64,000 bases of DNA. Source: Amyelois transitella. Lineage: Eukaryota; Arthropoda; Insecta; Lepidoptera; Pyralidae. The notes under the pieces were generated by a model. The model ran no database searches and was not told the DNA's origin. It was given only the letters and a program-made list of their open reading frames with translations. Numbering within the stretch: position 1 is the stretch's first letter; each line of letters opens with the position of its first letter. The DNA is taken from contig NC_083516.1 in assembly GCF_032362555.1 (NCBI RefSeq), forward strand, positions 6,535,001 to 6,599,000. The letters run 5' to 3'. Below are positions 1 to 12,483 of the stretch, in pieces. A program made the position numbers and the translations under genes.

Positions 1-2104
1 ACATAAATTCCGACTATTCTGGCACACGCTTCTCTATTCATAGCCGAAGATATTCACAAAGCTTTACGCCAGATACCATGGAATTTAATCTCGCGGATAA
101 TGGATAAACATTGTTATGCTATCATTCTCATGGGTCCACCCAATTTTATCTCAAACCAAATAAAGCAATTACGAATGTAATGAACATTCATTCGGAATCT
201 TGTTTACTGGTAAGTTATCTTGGTCGATTAATTATCACATGTTCACACTTTTGGGTTGTATGAAGACTATTTAACGCAAAAGTAGAAAAATTTTTTTTCG
301 TCAGCTTGATAGTGTAACAAAAGGCAGTAAATAAAAAAATAAATAAACGTAATACATAAGTTTTGAGTTACCTCCAAAGTTCAAGAGCTGTGTTATGTTT
401 TGCTAACTCACAATACTTTTAAATTTTTCCTTAGTAAAAGTTATTCAATTCAATTTCAATTTATGTTTATTTCGTAGGTATTTCAAAGTTACATAGTACA
501 GCCAACAACCCATCAACCTTCCTAAATTCTCTGCGAATTCCTCTTTATCACCATGCCATAGAGTTGCTCTATTTTTGTTTTTGATGCTTTTTAGTGTGAA
601 TACATTTACGTGGTTAATGCTTAACATGTGCTTTCTTTCTCGCTCCCTTCTCTTTGTAAAAAGAAGGCTTTCCATATACTCCATTATTTCCATATTAAAT
701 TAACTGTTGAATTATGAGGTGTTGAAAGTCTTCCATAATTATGACCAGACTTTATCCAAATTTCTATGTAACTACACGGAAACCTTATTTTATTGAATGC
801 AGAAAATAATATTTAAATCTGATTACATTTAAATATAAATACCGAAGATATGCCGTAACCTACGTAAAAAAGTCGGTTAAAAATAAACATTATATTAATA
901 CGAATACATTTTGAAATTAATGATCTCTCGCCGGCTAAGCTTCTAAAAACCGACAGTGTATTTTAATATTATATCATACTTATTTCAACGAATATTTGTA
1001 AAACTTGTTGATCGGTGTAATACTTGATACGATCCCTTATCCTTATTTTAAAAAGCAGGCCTTTTGGCTAAACACTTTATAAATAGGTACTTCTGTCTAT
1101 ATGCCTTATTTACGAGTACTAACAGGCTGTGAATAATTATTAAGGAAATATCAATATTACCTATATATAGACAAAGTTATCGGATTCGTGGAAATCAAAT
1201 TAACAGGCCGAACTAGGCTGTGGTGGCGGCGTATGTGCCAAGTTCCTGTTTATACTAATTACTTCGACGTATCCCAGAACACCCTCTTTATTTTAACCGT
1301 ATTCTTCTAGGTTTCCTTGTTACGTAGGATGATTTGTGGTAGAATATGGTCTGCCCTAAATAGGTTAATTCTCTAAACCAATGAATCAAAAAAATTTTGT
1401 TGAGGAATAATACACACAGAAATCGGAATAATTAAATTTCTTCGTATAGTACCAACATGCCTTAAAAGGAACAAGAATACACCTATATCCGCCCATCGTT
1501 ATTTCAGATTGGAAATTATAGGTACCAATAGACTATCCTGCATTAGGAAATATGATTTAGCACAACGCACTTCCATGCACTTAGGGCAATTTGCTATCAG
1601 ACGAGCGCGCATGTGTAAGGTTAAGATATTGTTTTTGTTACTTCTTCTACATTGCATTAACTCTAGTCAAACAACGGCATTTTTACCATGTATCCAATAT
1701 AGTTTATTTATTAGCAAATTATTTCAATAATTTTTTTAACAATATTACCTATAAGCATTTTGCACATTAAGTAGCGACTCGATTTTCTATATTTTTTCTA
1801 GTCTACATCAAAAGTTCAGAGCAAACAGCGAAACTTCGAAATATGCAATGACTCAATACTTTTGTAAGTGAGAATATTCTGAACTTATATTAGTTATGAA
1901 ATTGAATTCATTGTGTATTTTATAGGATTTGTTGAAATTAAAAGTTTGTGTTTGTTGTAAACCGGATCCCCGACGGGTCGTAAGGGTAATATAATTTAAA
2001 ACTAATCAAAACTTTCCAAAATTGCACATGACATAAAATCTACTTTAATGAAACTATTGGAATTTCCTGCTTTTTACTGCAATAAAGTAGTTAGTAATAC
2101 TCAC
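1..2104. other. No recognisable gene; downstream side of the LRR gene
   Basis: I see no convincing coding exon here. Short ORFs are present but lack family resemblance and splice context. The stretch lies downstream of the last recognised exon of the minus-strand LRR gene, which ends in codon phase 1, so at least one more 3' exon must lie here or beyond the left edge. I could not locate it. Confidence 0.4.
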
Positions 2105-5100
2105 GACTTAAATAAATTTGCTCCAAACGTAGTGGACCCCTCAAAAGTTTAGATTTAATGTGCCGCAGCCCGTTACCTCGCAGGTCCAGAATTCTTAGTT
2201 CCGCCATATTTTCCACCACTTTCGGTGCTATCTCCATCAGCGATTCCAACCCGTGCATCGTCATATTCTAAAACAATATTATTATCTTTTAAAACTTTCT
2301 TGTGCCTGTTTTGATAGTTATATGCCTAAGACTCTTTTTTTATATAAAGTTTTGTGTAAGTTAGTAGAAAAATGCATAGAAAGATCCCATAGCATAAAAC
2401 AAAATTTAAGACAATCACGTTATATTCCTACAAAATCGAGACTTATGATGAGTTGAGTATCTGTTAGAATTTCTAGGACCTAGCTGGAGTATTTTCGCTC
2501 GATATTCAATTATCTACAGTTTGAGGAACTGCCGTGTCCCAGGACTTTAGAATAGGACCACTCCATCCTCTTACTACGGATGCACAATAAAGGGCGATGG
2601 AGTTGTAACATCCCAACGCCTTTGATAAATGTTTCTCATTAATTAAAAGTAATCCCAAATGATAGAAAAAACCATTCATAGAAAATCTTAACAAAAATAA
2701 GTATCAGACATCTTGCTTTATGGCACCAATAAAATAAATTACAGCGAAAGAAGAAGCGCAAAGTACAAAAAAAACAATGCAATAAAAACGTAACTTTTTT
2801 AAATAGTACAACATCTGCTAGCAGAATGTTAAACCATATTATTATTATCAATTGTTATCGTGGGTATTCGTATAGACTATAATTATGGTTCTAAAAAACG
2901 TTTCTTTTGTTAAACAAAAAAGTTATATTAAACAAACATACTTACATATGGTCACGTCTTTATTCCTTGCGGGGTAGACAGAGCCAACATTCTTGAAAAG
3001 ACTAAATGGCCACGTCCAGCTATTTGACTTAATGATAGAATTGAGATTCAAATAGTGAGAGGTTGCTAGCCCATCGCCTAAAAAAGAATCCCAAGTTTGT
3101 AAGCCTATCCCTTAGTCGCCTTTAACGACATCCATGGGAAATAGAGTGGTACTATTCTTTGTTGTATTGGTGCCGGGAACTACACGGCATTATATTAAAA
3201 ACAATACTTACTAAGTAAAAGGTCATGTGATTTCTGACAGGGAAAGTTTCTAACAGGAATGCTCTTAATTCTTTAATTAAAATTGTATTGGTCCCGAAAA
3301 CGGATCTCTCTGATAAAAGATAGAGGGTAAAAAATCGATCTTTTTATACTTAGTTAAAACATACTTAACACATTCCATCAGCTTACAAGTGGTGGGACAG
3401 ACTCTGAGATACAGGCTTACGTCGAGTTCGGAGATGTCCTCTCAGGTGGTCTTGAATCGCATATGCTCTCAGACCTTATTAAACGCCATTAATGTTTGTC
3501 ACTTTTATTGTAAACTGTGTTCTATTGGCAAATAAAGATTTTATTATCTAATATATTTAATATTTCTTGTATATATATAATCAGGATCTCGGAAACGGCT
3601 CCAACGATTTTCATGAAAGTTACAGATTAGGGGCTTTTCGGCTCAAGGAATCGATTTATCAAGGTCCTAGGTTCGAGAAAAGCTCGGTTCCCAAGATATA
3701 TAAACTTTTTAAAAACCGCGTTTTAAGAAACTTTATCAGCGCCATCTATAACGCCATTGCAAAACTTGACTAATATTAAAACTCGTTCTACTAAAAACAA
3801 AAAACCGAGCAAAGCTCGGTCAACCAGGTACTTCTTATTAAGTGCCTATATTGTACATAGAATTTCTAAATACCAAATAACTGCGTAGAAGAAAAAGCGT
3901 TTATTCGCTCATTATTAATTTAAAAAATTTACTACAGAAATACATTCCAGCTAATTGAAAAATAGTCGAACTATTACTATTTCAGTTTAAACTGTTGCAA
4001 GCTACGATTCTCTTGATGCAGTCAATGGTGTCTCTTTGTAATTATAAATTCTTCTCTCTTCGGTTACCAGTCCTTTGTGTCGTAGAAATCGCTAGAATCT
4101 ACAAATTGCTTCCTTTGTAAAATAACTCCATTATTTGGTTGAGAGATATAAGGTTTTAAATATATGTAGGTACTAGGGTGTACAAAAGGCTATTGCAGAG
4201 AATAATTTAGCCCCTTACCTTGGATCTTACTCGCGTATAAATTTGTGTATACATATGTGTAACTAGCTTTTACCCACAGCTTCGCCCGCGCATTTAGTGC
4301 CACCTACAAAAGATTTTAGTTTTTTTCAAATTCGACGGAAACTATAGTTTGTACCTCGATGAAAAGTGCCATATCTCATTCTCCAGACTCTTAATTATAT
4401 ACGCAAAATTTCAAGAAGATTGATTTGGTACAAATTGCGTGAAGAGCAAACTAACAAACTTGATTTCGCATTTATAAAATTTGTTGGGATGGAACCTATA
4501 ATAATAGAAAAGAGTCATTAAAATCTTTTCAGTAGACTCATGAGATCATCAAATAAATAAGAAATATAATGATGTAGATAGGAACAATAACAAAGTGTTT
4601 TTAAAAGTTAACAATGTAAAAGTAAGAAAAATGCAAGCAGTTCAAAAACAATTATATGTTATTCTACATTCATATACCTCTATCTTGCTCTCCGAACTGA
4701 AATGACCTTTGAATTTGTGGAGATTGGTACAGTTGATGATCTCCAAAGTCTTCAGCACTGGGAAGCGAGACTCGATGTCACCCACGTTGAAACACTCTCC
4801 CGGCCAACCGACTAGTTGCAAGTCTGATATTTCATATCTATATAAAAAAAAAAAACAAAAAAAATTATACAAAAGGAAACAGTTTCATCGACATATCAAC
4901 GCACAGATGTTGGGACTAGATATTTAAATTTTTTTAGTGCTCTAGTGTTCACTCGGAAAGGATTTGATTGAGGAGAATAAGGAGTACTGGAAATTCATGG
5001 TTGCAGAACTGTGGGCATAATTAAGTATCAAATAAATCTTAAACACGACACATATTTTTGTCGGTGGTAAAGTTTAAAACTAGGTACTTATTGAGTTATG

Positions 5101-8100
5101 CCGATATGAACTTTGAATCTTTAAAATATTATTCACTTCGTAATGATTCCATTGATCTTGAGTGTCCTGAAAAATTTTTGACTAAAAATGCTCACTTCAC
5201 AGGAACTGTTACTTACTCTATAGTCATTGCGACATACTTTACATTTGCATACACAAGTTAAATTTAATAACGCGTTTCAAATGCAGTAATGAGTATGTGC
5301 TTAACATGCAGTTTGGTGTTGGTTTACGCACGTCATTATTGCGAAATTATATCGAAGCTCGAAGGAGTCAGCATTTTTATTCTAGGTCAATTCTTGCGGT
5401 AACTTGTTTCAACATAAAACTTGAAATAAGAATACTTATATCTATATCAAGTAACAGAAACCATACTTTTTTTAAAGTCAACGGTATGTAAGTAGCTACC
5501 ATAATAAAATCAGTCATCGCCGCACCGTGTAAAATGTATGTTTTATCTATAAACTAACTGTTGCCCGCGTGTACTCATATGTCACTTTTCGCGTTATAAT
5601 TAAAATTCATTAGTAAAGGTTTGGATACAATAATTGTAGTTTCCACAATTTACACGAAATTACAATAAGCCTATACTTATAACTACCGATTTTATGTAGC
5701 CATTACATTGCTACATTAAAATGCATAGGGACTGCAGTGTTTATGTCTTTATTAATATCAATAAAACAAACGCATTTAACTGTTATTAAATTTTGAACTT
5801 CAAAATTTGTTATATTGTGCTTGAAGTATGTTTTCAATTGACCATAACTTCTTTTTTCCTTAACCGCTGTTGATGAAGTTTGGACAGTGCTCCTAATTAT
5901 ATATAATCCATCTGTGGAAACTGCATTCAAATCCGTTGAGTAGTTTCGAAGTTATATCTAGGTCAGTCGGACTTTAAAAGATATTTTTGTTTCTGTTACT
6001 TTTAATTTAATGTACAGACACTCTATTTTTACTGTCCTATTGTAGGTATTAATGTTTCGTTTCCGCTCTTATTAAGGATTTTTCAAATAATGCCTTTCAT
6101 TGAAATATTACATGCATAAATAAAATCACATCTTTCCCGGGAGGGTAGATAGATAGACACTAGTCAGAAACTACATCTTTTCTTTTGACACGATCCCTGA
6201 ATACTTTGTTCGCTTCATCCACATTTATAACTCTCTTCATGCAAACTAGTTGGTTTCCGGTACCCGTGATCTGATCTTTTGCCTGGACGTCCTCGATTTG
6301 ATCAAGGTACTTTATTCGAATAGGCCCTACACCCTTGTATTACTACTAGACAGAAAACCGTATTCCATACGTACTTAAATTGCAAGAAAGTCACGTTTGC
6401 GAACATTATATTAATATTATTATATAATAGTTTCACATTCGAGCGAAATGGGCGAAGTGGGCTACGACTGTAGCCGGAGCTGAGTGTTCTCGTAGCGCGT
6501 CGCGTAGAAACTTCTACGATGCACACTCAGGCACAAGTACACACACTAATACCATGCTTGCTAACATTCTCTACGAGATTTATTTATTTATTAGCTGTTG
6601 CCCCCGACTCTATCCACCTTAAATCTCTATATGTACATTAAAACTTTTCTAAGAAATATATTATTTCAATACCTAAGCTACATTACTGCAAAGTTTCATA
6701 GATATCAATTCAGAAGTTTTTGCGTGAAAGAGTAACAAACGCACATACATAACATATCCTTACAAATAGTATAGTAAACGTTTTGTACGTAAGATGTACA
6801 ACAAAAAATGTGCAGGTTTCCTCGTGTTTTTCACACATGAATGTAACAGCCATATGTTTTATACTAAAAGTACGTAAGTTCTGGGAACTTCGAAATAGGG
6901 CCATATCCATAGAAAACAACTCTCTTGAATATTTTCAGCTTTTGACAAAAAAATACCGATTTTTTAGACATTAAGTATTTTATTTCTCAATCAAATATTT
7001 ACCTATCAAACCTTGTTTTACATATAATTTATCCTTTAATTATTTACACACAATTAATTTATTATTAATAAATTTCATCATGTAGTCATACAGCTGAATG
7101 TTGCCTTACATTATTTTCAAGTAAGAGATAAAAGCGCGATTGTATATACGACATTTCATGAGACTGAGACGATAGAGGTAGGGCGATTTTACAAGTGACA
7201 CTAACGCGTTCTCAGTTGTAACTAAGGCATCCAACGTGGCTTTATAATCTTTTCAAGAAAATTAGCTATGTTTACACCGTAAGGGATCAATACCGTAAAG
7301 TATAATAAATATATATGTAGGTACGTAATAATAGAGCAGTTAATTTCTATTAACCTACAGTTTAAAAAAATGTTTTTTTGTCCTTTAATGTTTTTTTTTA
7401 CCACCAAAACTGGAAACGCGACCGTCGTTCAATCTTTTGTCACAAACTCGAACAATACTAACCTCCATTATAAGTATTTTTTATGTGAACAGTGTGCGTT
7501 GCACATGCCATGGCATTCCATTATAGTGTTCTCTCAAATACAAATACAAACACAAATACAAATAAAAATTCTTCGCATCTTTTTATATGCGTGCTCAAAG
7601 TTAGCCTACAAGTCTTAACAGTATTTTCAAGACTGTCCGCTCAAAGTGATATTTTATAAAAACACAAAAAGAGACTAGAGTACCCCACGGCTTGGTCCCT
7701 GTAAAAGAATATTCCTGTTAATATCCGTACCCACTATATGTTCAGAAAATCCTTTCCAGTGCACCCAGAGATTTCAAAAAATATCAAGCAAATTTCAAAT
7801 ATCCTGCTTTCATCCAGGACAAGACATAATAAAATAACTAAAGATATTTATACTCCTGATAGACAAAGCATACGAAGATGAAGAAGAAATTGTTATCCCA
7901 CACTCAAGTATTGACTGTGATAATTATATCTACACAAATATGTTTAGATAGTAAACAATTAATTACTATATTATCTTGAAAGTCACATCTGCCCCCAGAT
8001 TGCGTGTAAGGTAAACAAGGAAGCAAGGCGGGAAAGGTATCCCTTAAGGCCGACCCAATTATGGGTCGCTGGAATATGTTTATTATTAATACTTAAGGTT

Positions 8101-8618
8101 AAAATCTTTAAAATTATTATTATTCTTTATAAGCTAAATATATTAAAAAGGTATACAGGACAAATTATACAGATAAAGCAAGCCCTAAAGAAATTTCGAA
8201 ACTTGAGATATGGGTTAGTAATATTTTAAATTTATCAAGCAGAAGGACACATCTTGATTAAATCGAAAGTATCCTAAACCGCCGAATTGTCAATGTGGAT
8301 GAACCGAAATAAGTATGCAGGCATCATAGTAAGTGGAAAGACCTCTCCGGGAAAGAATCATAACTATAGATTTATGTAGAATGGAAGCCAGCCAACATAA
8401 TAACTGACAAAAAAAACATGTAAAAATTAATACCTGGGTCCTGTTGTCCATTCACTCGTAAACCCCCCCTTGCAGATCAGTCGATGGTGTATTCTTTGAC
8501 ACTGAGACCTAGTGATACGTTCCATGACCGGGCAGTCCCGTCTCGCAAGATACTCCACTTGGGTCGACTGCCGGAGCCGAAAACCAGGAGCCACATTAGT
8601 GATAAGACTGAGCAGCAT
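2105..8618 (-). CDS. Secreted leucine-rich-repeat-like protein, 3' incomplete
   Basis: Three exons join in phase on the minus strand: 8635-8434, 4837-4678 and 2267-2105. Acceptors end in AG and donors are GTATTA, GTATAT and GTGAGT. The first ATG inside the first exon is at 8618-8616 and begins a short hydrophobic stretch (MLLSLITNVAPG), a weak signal-peptide candidate. A Cys-containing N-terminal cap follows (RRDCPVMERI, SQCQRIHHRLIC), then GWPGECFNVGD and LKTLEIINCTNLHKF, and LRR-like segments including LRILDLRGNGLRHI. This fits extracellular insect LRR proteins; ligand and role cannot be read. The last exon ends in phase 1, so the C-terminus is missing. An upstream exon is also possible because an AG acceptor precedes 8635. 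A partial copy of the first exon lies near 9.86 kb. The exon chain is well supported by phase; the subfamily is unknown. Confidence 0.62.
2530..2650 (+). repeat. Degenerate fragment of the GTGTAGTTCCCGGCACC repeat family
   Basis: The words for 'aggaccactccatc' and neighbouring motifs match the interspersed family whose better copies are at 14446, 37249 and 58185. This copy is truncated and diverged. It lies in an intron of the LRR gene. Confidence 0.5.
2938..3189 (-). repeat. Interspersed repeat, near-complete copy (tail TATGTATG type)
   Basis: About 250 bp, reverse orientation relative to the copies at 14446 and 58185. In its own sense it starts GCCGTGTAGTTCCCGGCACC, passes through CCCATGGATGTC and AGGCGACTAAGGGATAGGC, and ends in ATAAAGACGTGACCATATG. 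Copies in this window commonly end in a short TATG microsatellite, like the microsatellite-associated interspersed elements described in Lepidoptera; the assignment to that class is my inference. It sits in an intron of the LRR gene. Confidence 0.7.
4262..4500 (+). repeat. Old copy of the CCCGCG..TTCGTCCGC repeat family
   Basis: It begins with 'gcttttacccacagcttcgc' and ends with the family's 3' words (caagaagattgatttggtac, then taacaaac and a terminal TTTATAAAATT-like tail). Younger copies of a related element lie at 50692 and 54684. This one is heavily mutated. Such tails in Lepidoptera are usually attributed to RTE-type LINEs or their SINEs. Confidence 0.45.
6121..6310 (-). mobile_element. 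Non-LTR retrotransposon 3' tail, fragment
   Basis: Same family as the plus-oriented fragment at 40840-41245, here reversed. Diagnostic words are ATCTTTCCCGGGAGGGTAG, CTTCATCCACATTTATAAC and GACGTCCTCGATTTGATCAA. Those correspond to the coding tail of a reverse transcriptase-type ORF plus a short 3' untranslated end. Broken and diverged. Confidence 0.6.
8255..8370 (+). mobile_element. Non-LTR retrotransposon 3' tail, short fragment
   Basis: The segment reads AATGTGGATGAACCGAAATA, then AGTATGCAGGCATCATAG, and ends CCGGGAAAGAATCAT. This matches the last roughly 100 bp of the LINE tail at 41130-41245. It is diverged and truncated at the 5' side. Confidence 0.5.
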
Positions 8619-9852
8619 TAGGGACTGTTCAATAACTGCGGACAAGTAAAACATAGATATGTCATAACAAATAGTAGGTTTAATAAAATATTAACTGACC
8701 AAAAACTGTATTTGGAAAATATTTCCAATATATGAATATTGGAGATCTACTTATTTATCTATGATCCATCTCCCATCTCGTGAAAACTATTGACAGATTT
8801 AAAAGTGGTTCGTTTTCTGATAAGTATTCGGCTTGGTCCAAAAAAACATTTCTCCCACCCCACTAAGAGGGCAAAATTTCGTCTTATGGCGAGCGTTACG
8901 TTAAAGTTAAGCTCTACAGCTAGTAAGAAATAAATGGGCTAAAGGGAAGGTTTCTTTTGTTGCCAAAATAAATTATTCATCTTATCCTAGCATATACCAG
9001 TTGTATTCACAACTTAGCTTTTAACCCGCTATATAACGCTTTAGATATTATAAAATATTTTGGAAAAATAATCAAAGCTTCATGGGAATAAACTTTTCTT
9101 CAAAACTTAAAATCAGGAAGAGTTCATTCTTTCACATTTTAAAATATGAAAGAAGAATATGAAATTAAGTCTACAAGACTATGGGCACAAGACCAAGACG
9201 ATGGGCACAAGCCCAACTTTGTTTGGGTAACAGTGAGCACTAACAAATGTAACCCAATGTTCTACCTTTAATCTATAAATATCAATAACGTATTCAAATC
9301 TTACATAGAAATACATACTACGTATTTATCTCAAGCATGGGGAACCAAGCCAATACGCACAAAACTTAAAGGCCACGTTAAGTGGCTTAATCGCCAAAAC
9401 ATCCCAGGGTTTTCCATATTGATTGCATTAACTCTGCTCGAGACGAGAAATATGTAGACATCAGGCACGCACAGTTGCATTTTTTCTTGACTAGAATTTT
9501 TTATAGGCTTTTCTAATAGACCTGAATGAAAGACACACTTTTATAATAAATACCAAACTGCATTTGTTATTTTTCTCTTTCTTAACGGAATGACGAAATT
9601 ACCTTTGGTTTGGAGGTGGAGATGATGATGATGAGAGATGGAGGGTTGGAAAGCATAGCCTAGACAAATCTCTTCTTATCCATGAACAAAAAAGTCAGTC
9701 ATTTAGAGAATTTCTTAATATCCATGATTTAAATCTACGAAAGTACAATCTACTCTACAGTCTCTTTCGCAAATAGAGGACGCCATTTAAACTTCGATGT
9801 CTGAATTGTTAGTATTCTGTATCCTGTGAATCAAGCTACGGGTAACAGCTAC

Positions 9853-9899
9853 GTGATAAGGCTGAGCAGCATCAGAGACTGTTAAATAACTGCAGCCAG
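9853..9899 (-). pseudogene. Partial copy of the first recognised LRR exon
   Basis: On the minus strand this repeats the start of the exon at 8635-8595, including the AG acceptor and the codons of LMLLSLIT, with a few substitutions. The copy has TAA four codons before its ATG, where the original has GAA, and similarity ends after the LIT codons. It could be a decayed duplicate or an alternative 5' exon. It is too short to decide. Confidence 0.5.
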
Positions 9900-10589
9900 T
9901 ACTTCCATAAGCCAAATATTAGATTCGACATGACAATATAAATGTTTGTAGTTTTACAATAACGTTTCATATACCTCTAATTACCAGTCTTTATTTAGAA
10001 CAATGAAAAAAACATCGTTTGAAATAGCCCCGGCATCTTCAATTCTTACAACTGAGCTTAATTTGCATAATGATATAAGTTATTAACACTAACAAGTAAC
10101 TATAACTGACCAAAGAAATAATGTTTCTCTAAGACCTTTGGTAATAGACTGTGTTCGTGACAGCTCACTTTACATGAAATCATCTCAAACGACCTTGGGT
10201 TAGCCACATAACTATGTCTATATTAGTATATAAATCGATTTAGCACTACTACAAATATTATATTATACGGCTTATATACATACATATATTTGACGGCTAC
10301 TTGAAATAGTGAGTATATGATATAGTGGCTCGCTCACTCACTTTTACTATGGTCACATGTGAATCTGAGGATCCAGTTGCTTTTGAAAATATTTCTTATT
10401 GCTATGTAGGAACATAAAGATTTCTTAGGAAATCCCAATGTATATTAAAAAAGTAAATTTATTCGTTTGTTGGTACCTCTTCATGGGGTATCTACGGAAT
10501 TATTCTTCTTGAAATATCACGTAATATATAATTAATAATCTGGAGAAGGACATACGTTCCCGTGGGATTTGCGGAAAACCTGTATTGAT

Positions 10590-10720
10590 TTGTAGGTGGC
10601 GCTAAATTCGTCGAATTTTGCAGGTGGCATTTAATTCGTTGCTTTTGTAGGTGGTGCTTATTTCATCCCTTTTTTTAGATGGCGTTGAATTCATCGCTTT
10701 TTGAAGATGGCGCTTAACTC
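10590..10720 (+). repeat. Degenerate tandem repeat, about 27-bp period, five units
   Basis: Units share a core like TAGGTGGCGCT, AATTCGT and a T-rich spacer, with variants GCAGGTGGCATTTAATTCGT, GTAGGTGGTGCTTATTTCAT, AGATGGCGTTGAATTCATCG and AGATGGCGCTTAACTCACGC. The array runs into ACGCGGGCGAAGCATCGGGT, the reversed start of the CCCGCG-type repeat family. It is therefore probably an internal array of that element. Confidence 0.55.
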
Positions 10721-11169
10721 ACGCGGGCGAAGCATCGGGTAAAGGCTATTTTGACTTATAATGATAATATATTTCGCACAAAGAATGATAAGTACAAGTC
10801 ATAGCTAATCCTGCTTTTGTCTCAGTTGAGTAAAATTAAGGATAATTTGTTTTCTTATTGCTGAGGTTATTACATTAAATTCTTGATAATCAACGAAAGC
10901 TTAAGCATTTTTTCTGTAATTAAAAGCGTTTGTTTTGAAACCGAATTTCATTATTCGCAGAAATTATACCAATTTTGAATAACGAACGTCTTTTCCTGGA
11001 ATCGTTTTTAAGAATAAAAATTTATTTTATTAATTAACCGGTCAGAATTCCAAGTAAAAATGTAAATGAGTCAAGTGATAAGTATTTTTGACATAATCAG
11101 CGTTATCAGTCGTCATATTATTCTTTTTTTGTTTTTTCAAAGAAGATATTTGTAGCCGCGCTTATGGTT

Positions 11170-11310
11170 CTTATTTCTTTGCTAGCTGTTGCCCGCAACT
11201 CCGTTTGCGTGCTATTGGAAATACGAAGGTTAAGGTCATTAAATTTACTCTAATATCCGTACATATCCAGTAGTTCCGAAGATGTGCGTGTACAAGCAAA
11301 CATACAAACA
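11170..11310 (+). repeat. Old copy of the TAGCTGTTGCCCGC repeat family
   Basis: It begins GCTAGCTGTTGCCCGCAACT and ends near the words CATATCCAGTAGTTCCGAAG and ACAAGCAAACATACAAACAG, the family's usual 3' segment. Diverged; no coding content. Confidence 0.5.
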
Positions 11311-12301
11311 GACAGAATTTTTTTAAATTCATGTTCGGTTACTATTATCTATTCATCGAAATATTTTTTTTTAATTGATTACGCACGCACAACAGGTGAA
11401 CTTATGCTTCAAGGCATTCTCTATCAGTCAAACCTTTGGACCAAACTGAGATGGGTGTACGAGTAGTGATAACTGGTAAAAAAAAATATTAATATGATGA
11501 ATAAGTTCGACATGAATCCAAGGCGGTGGGCACGAGTGGCAAGAAGAAGGTTATCAAAAAGCGAAGAAATTGAGCGTGTTTTTTTGTTTGTAAATTTATA
11601 CTTATTTTATTATATTTTGTGTATTATGAAAAGTGATCATAAGAATAAAGTTTTTGACGACAGTGTACTCGTATGTGCCATCAATCAAACTACTTATAAT
11701 ACTTTCTTCCTAATACCTGGTATTTGGATGGTTTTATGATTTATTCTTAAAAAAAACATTAAAACTGAAATTTGATTTAAATTGTTTATCAATTTTGCCT
11801 CACGAACATATTTTGGATATTTCAATAGCCAATATAGGGAAAGGTAATAACTTAAATAATTAAACATGAAACCAAAAATAACGACAACAACGAAATATAT
11901 TTACGAAATTCATGTAACATTCATCGTTTTATCCCAAAATTGTCTTTCCCAACATTTATTTTTCTACTTCATTATTACGTCCCTTCGCGTGGGCGTGAAA
12001 TGTCAATACCTGCCTATAACTGTAATTCTGTCTGTCTGTCTGATGTATGAGTGGTTCCTGAACCTGACGCCCATACATTTTAACGAATCCATCATCTATT
12101 TCGATATTTAGAAAACATGTACTTCACTTGGGAATTTTACGGGTTTGTAACTATTTATTGAGAATAAGGAAAATACAAGAAAATTTTATTACCTGTTTCG
12201 TTGAAACAACTTAACCCACGTCGGATTTCTTAAAGTCAAAGGTATTTAGTAGGCTTCTATTTATTTTAATTAAAAACCATTGTCGTTTATAATCTGAAGT
12301 A

Positions 12302-12483
12302 GTGTTGCCGATCGATAGTTGAGTAAAAGCAGAAGTATCGACAGGAATATCGATAGTATAGATAGGGGCGATTCTATCGATAGGATCGACACTGTTTCTG
12401 CTATTGCAAGGAACAACTGTTCTAGTTTTGACCTATCGATAGTATGGGAATCATCGATACTATAGATGGTTTATTGGTAACAC
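12302..12483. repeat. ATCGAT-rich element with GTGTTGCC / GGTAACAC ends
   Basis: In 182 bp there are five ATCGAT palindromes, four of them flanked as TATCGATAG or GATCGATAG and its relatives, plus partial sites such as AGTATCGACA and GGATCGACAC. The ends GTGTTGCC and GGTAACAC are near-perfect inverted repeats (7 of 8). The layout suggests either a small inverted-repeat transposon or a clustered binding site. TATCGATA is the DREF site in Drosophila; whether it functions here is unknown. Confidence 0.5.

Larger units (their letters stand above)
4838..8433. other. Long intron of the LRR gene
   Basis: Between the first and second recognised LRR exons I see only repeat debris: reversed LINE tail at about 6121-6310, and an old tail around 6590-6750 with the words TGTTGCCCCCGACT and GCGTGAAAGAGTAACAAAC. 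No supported gene lies inside. Confidence 0.5.
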
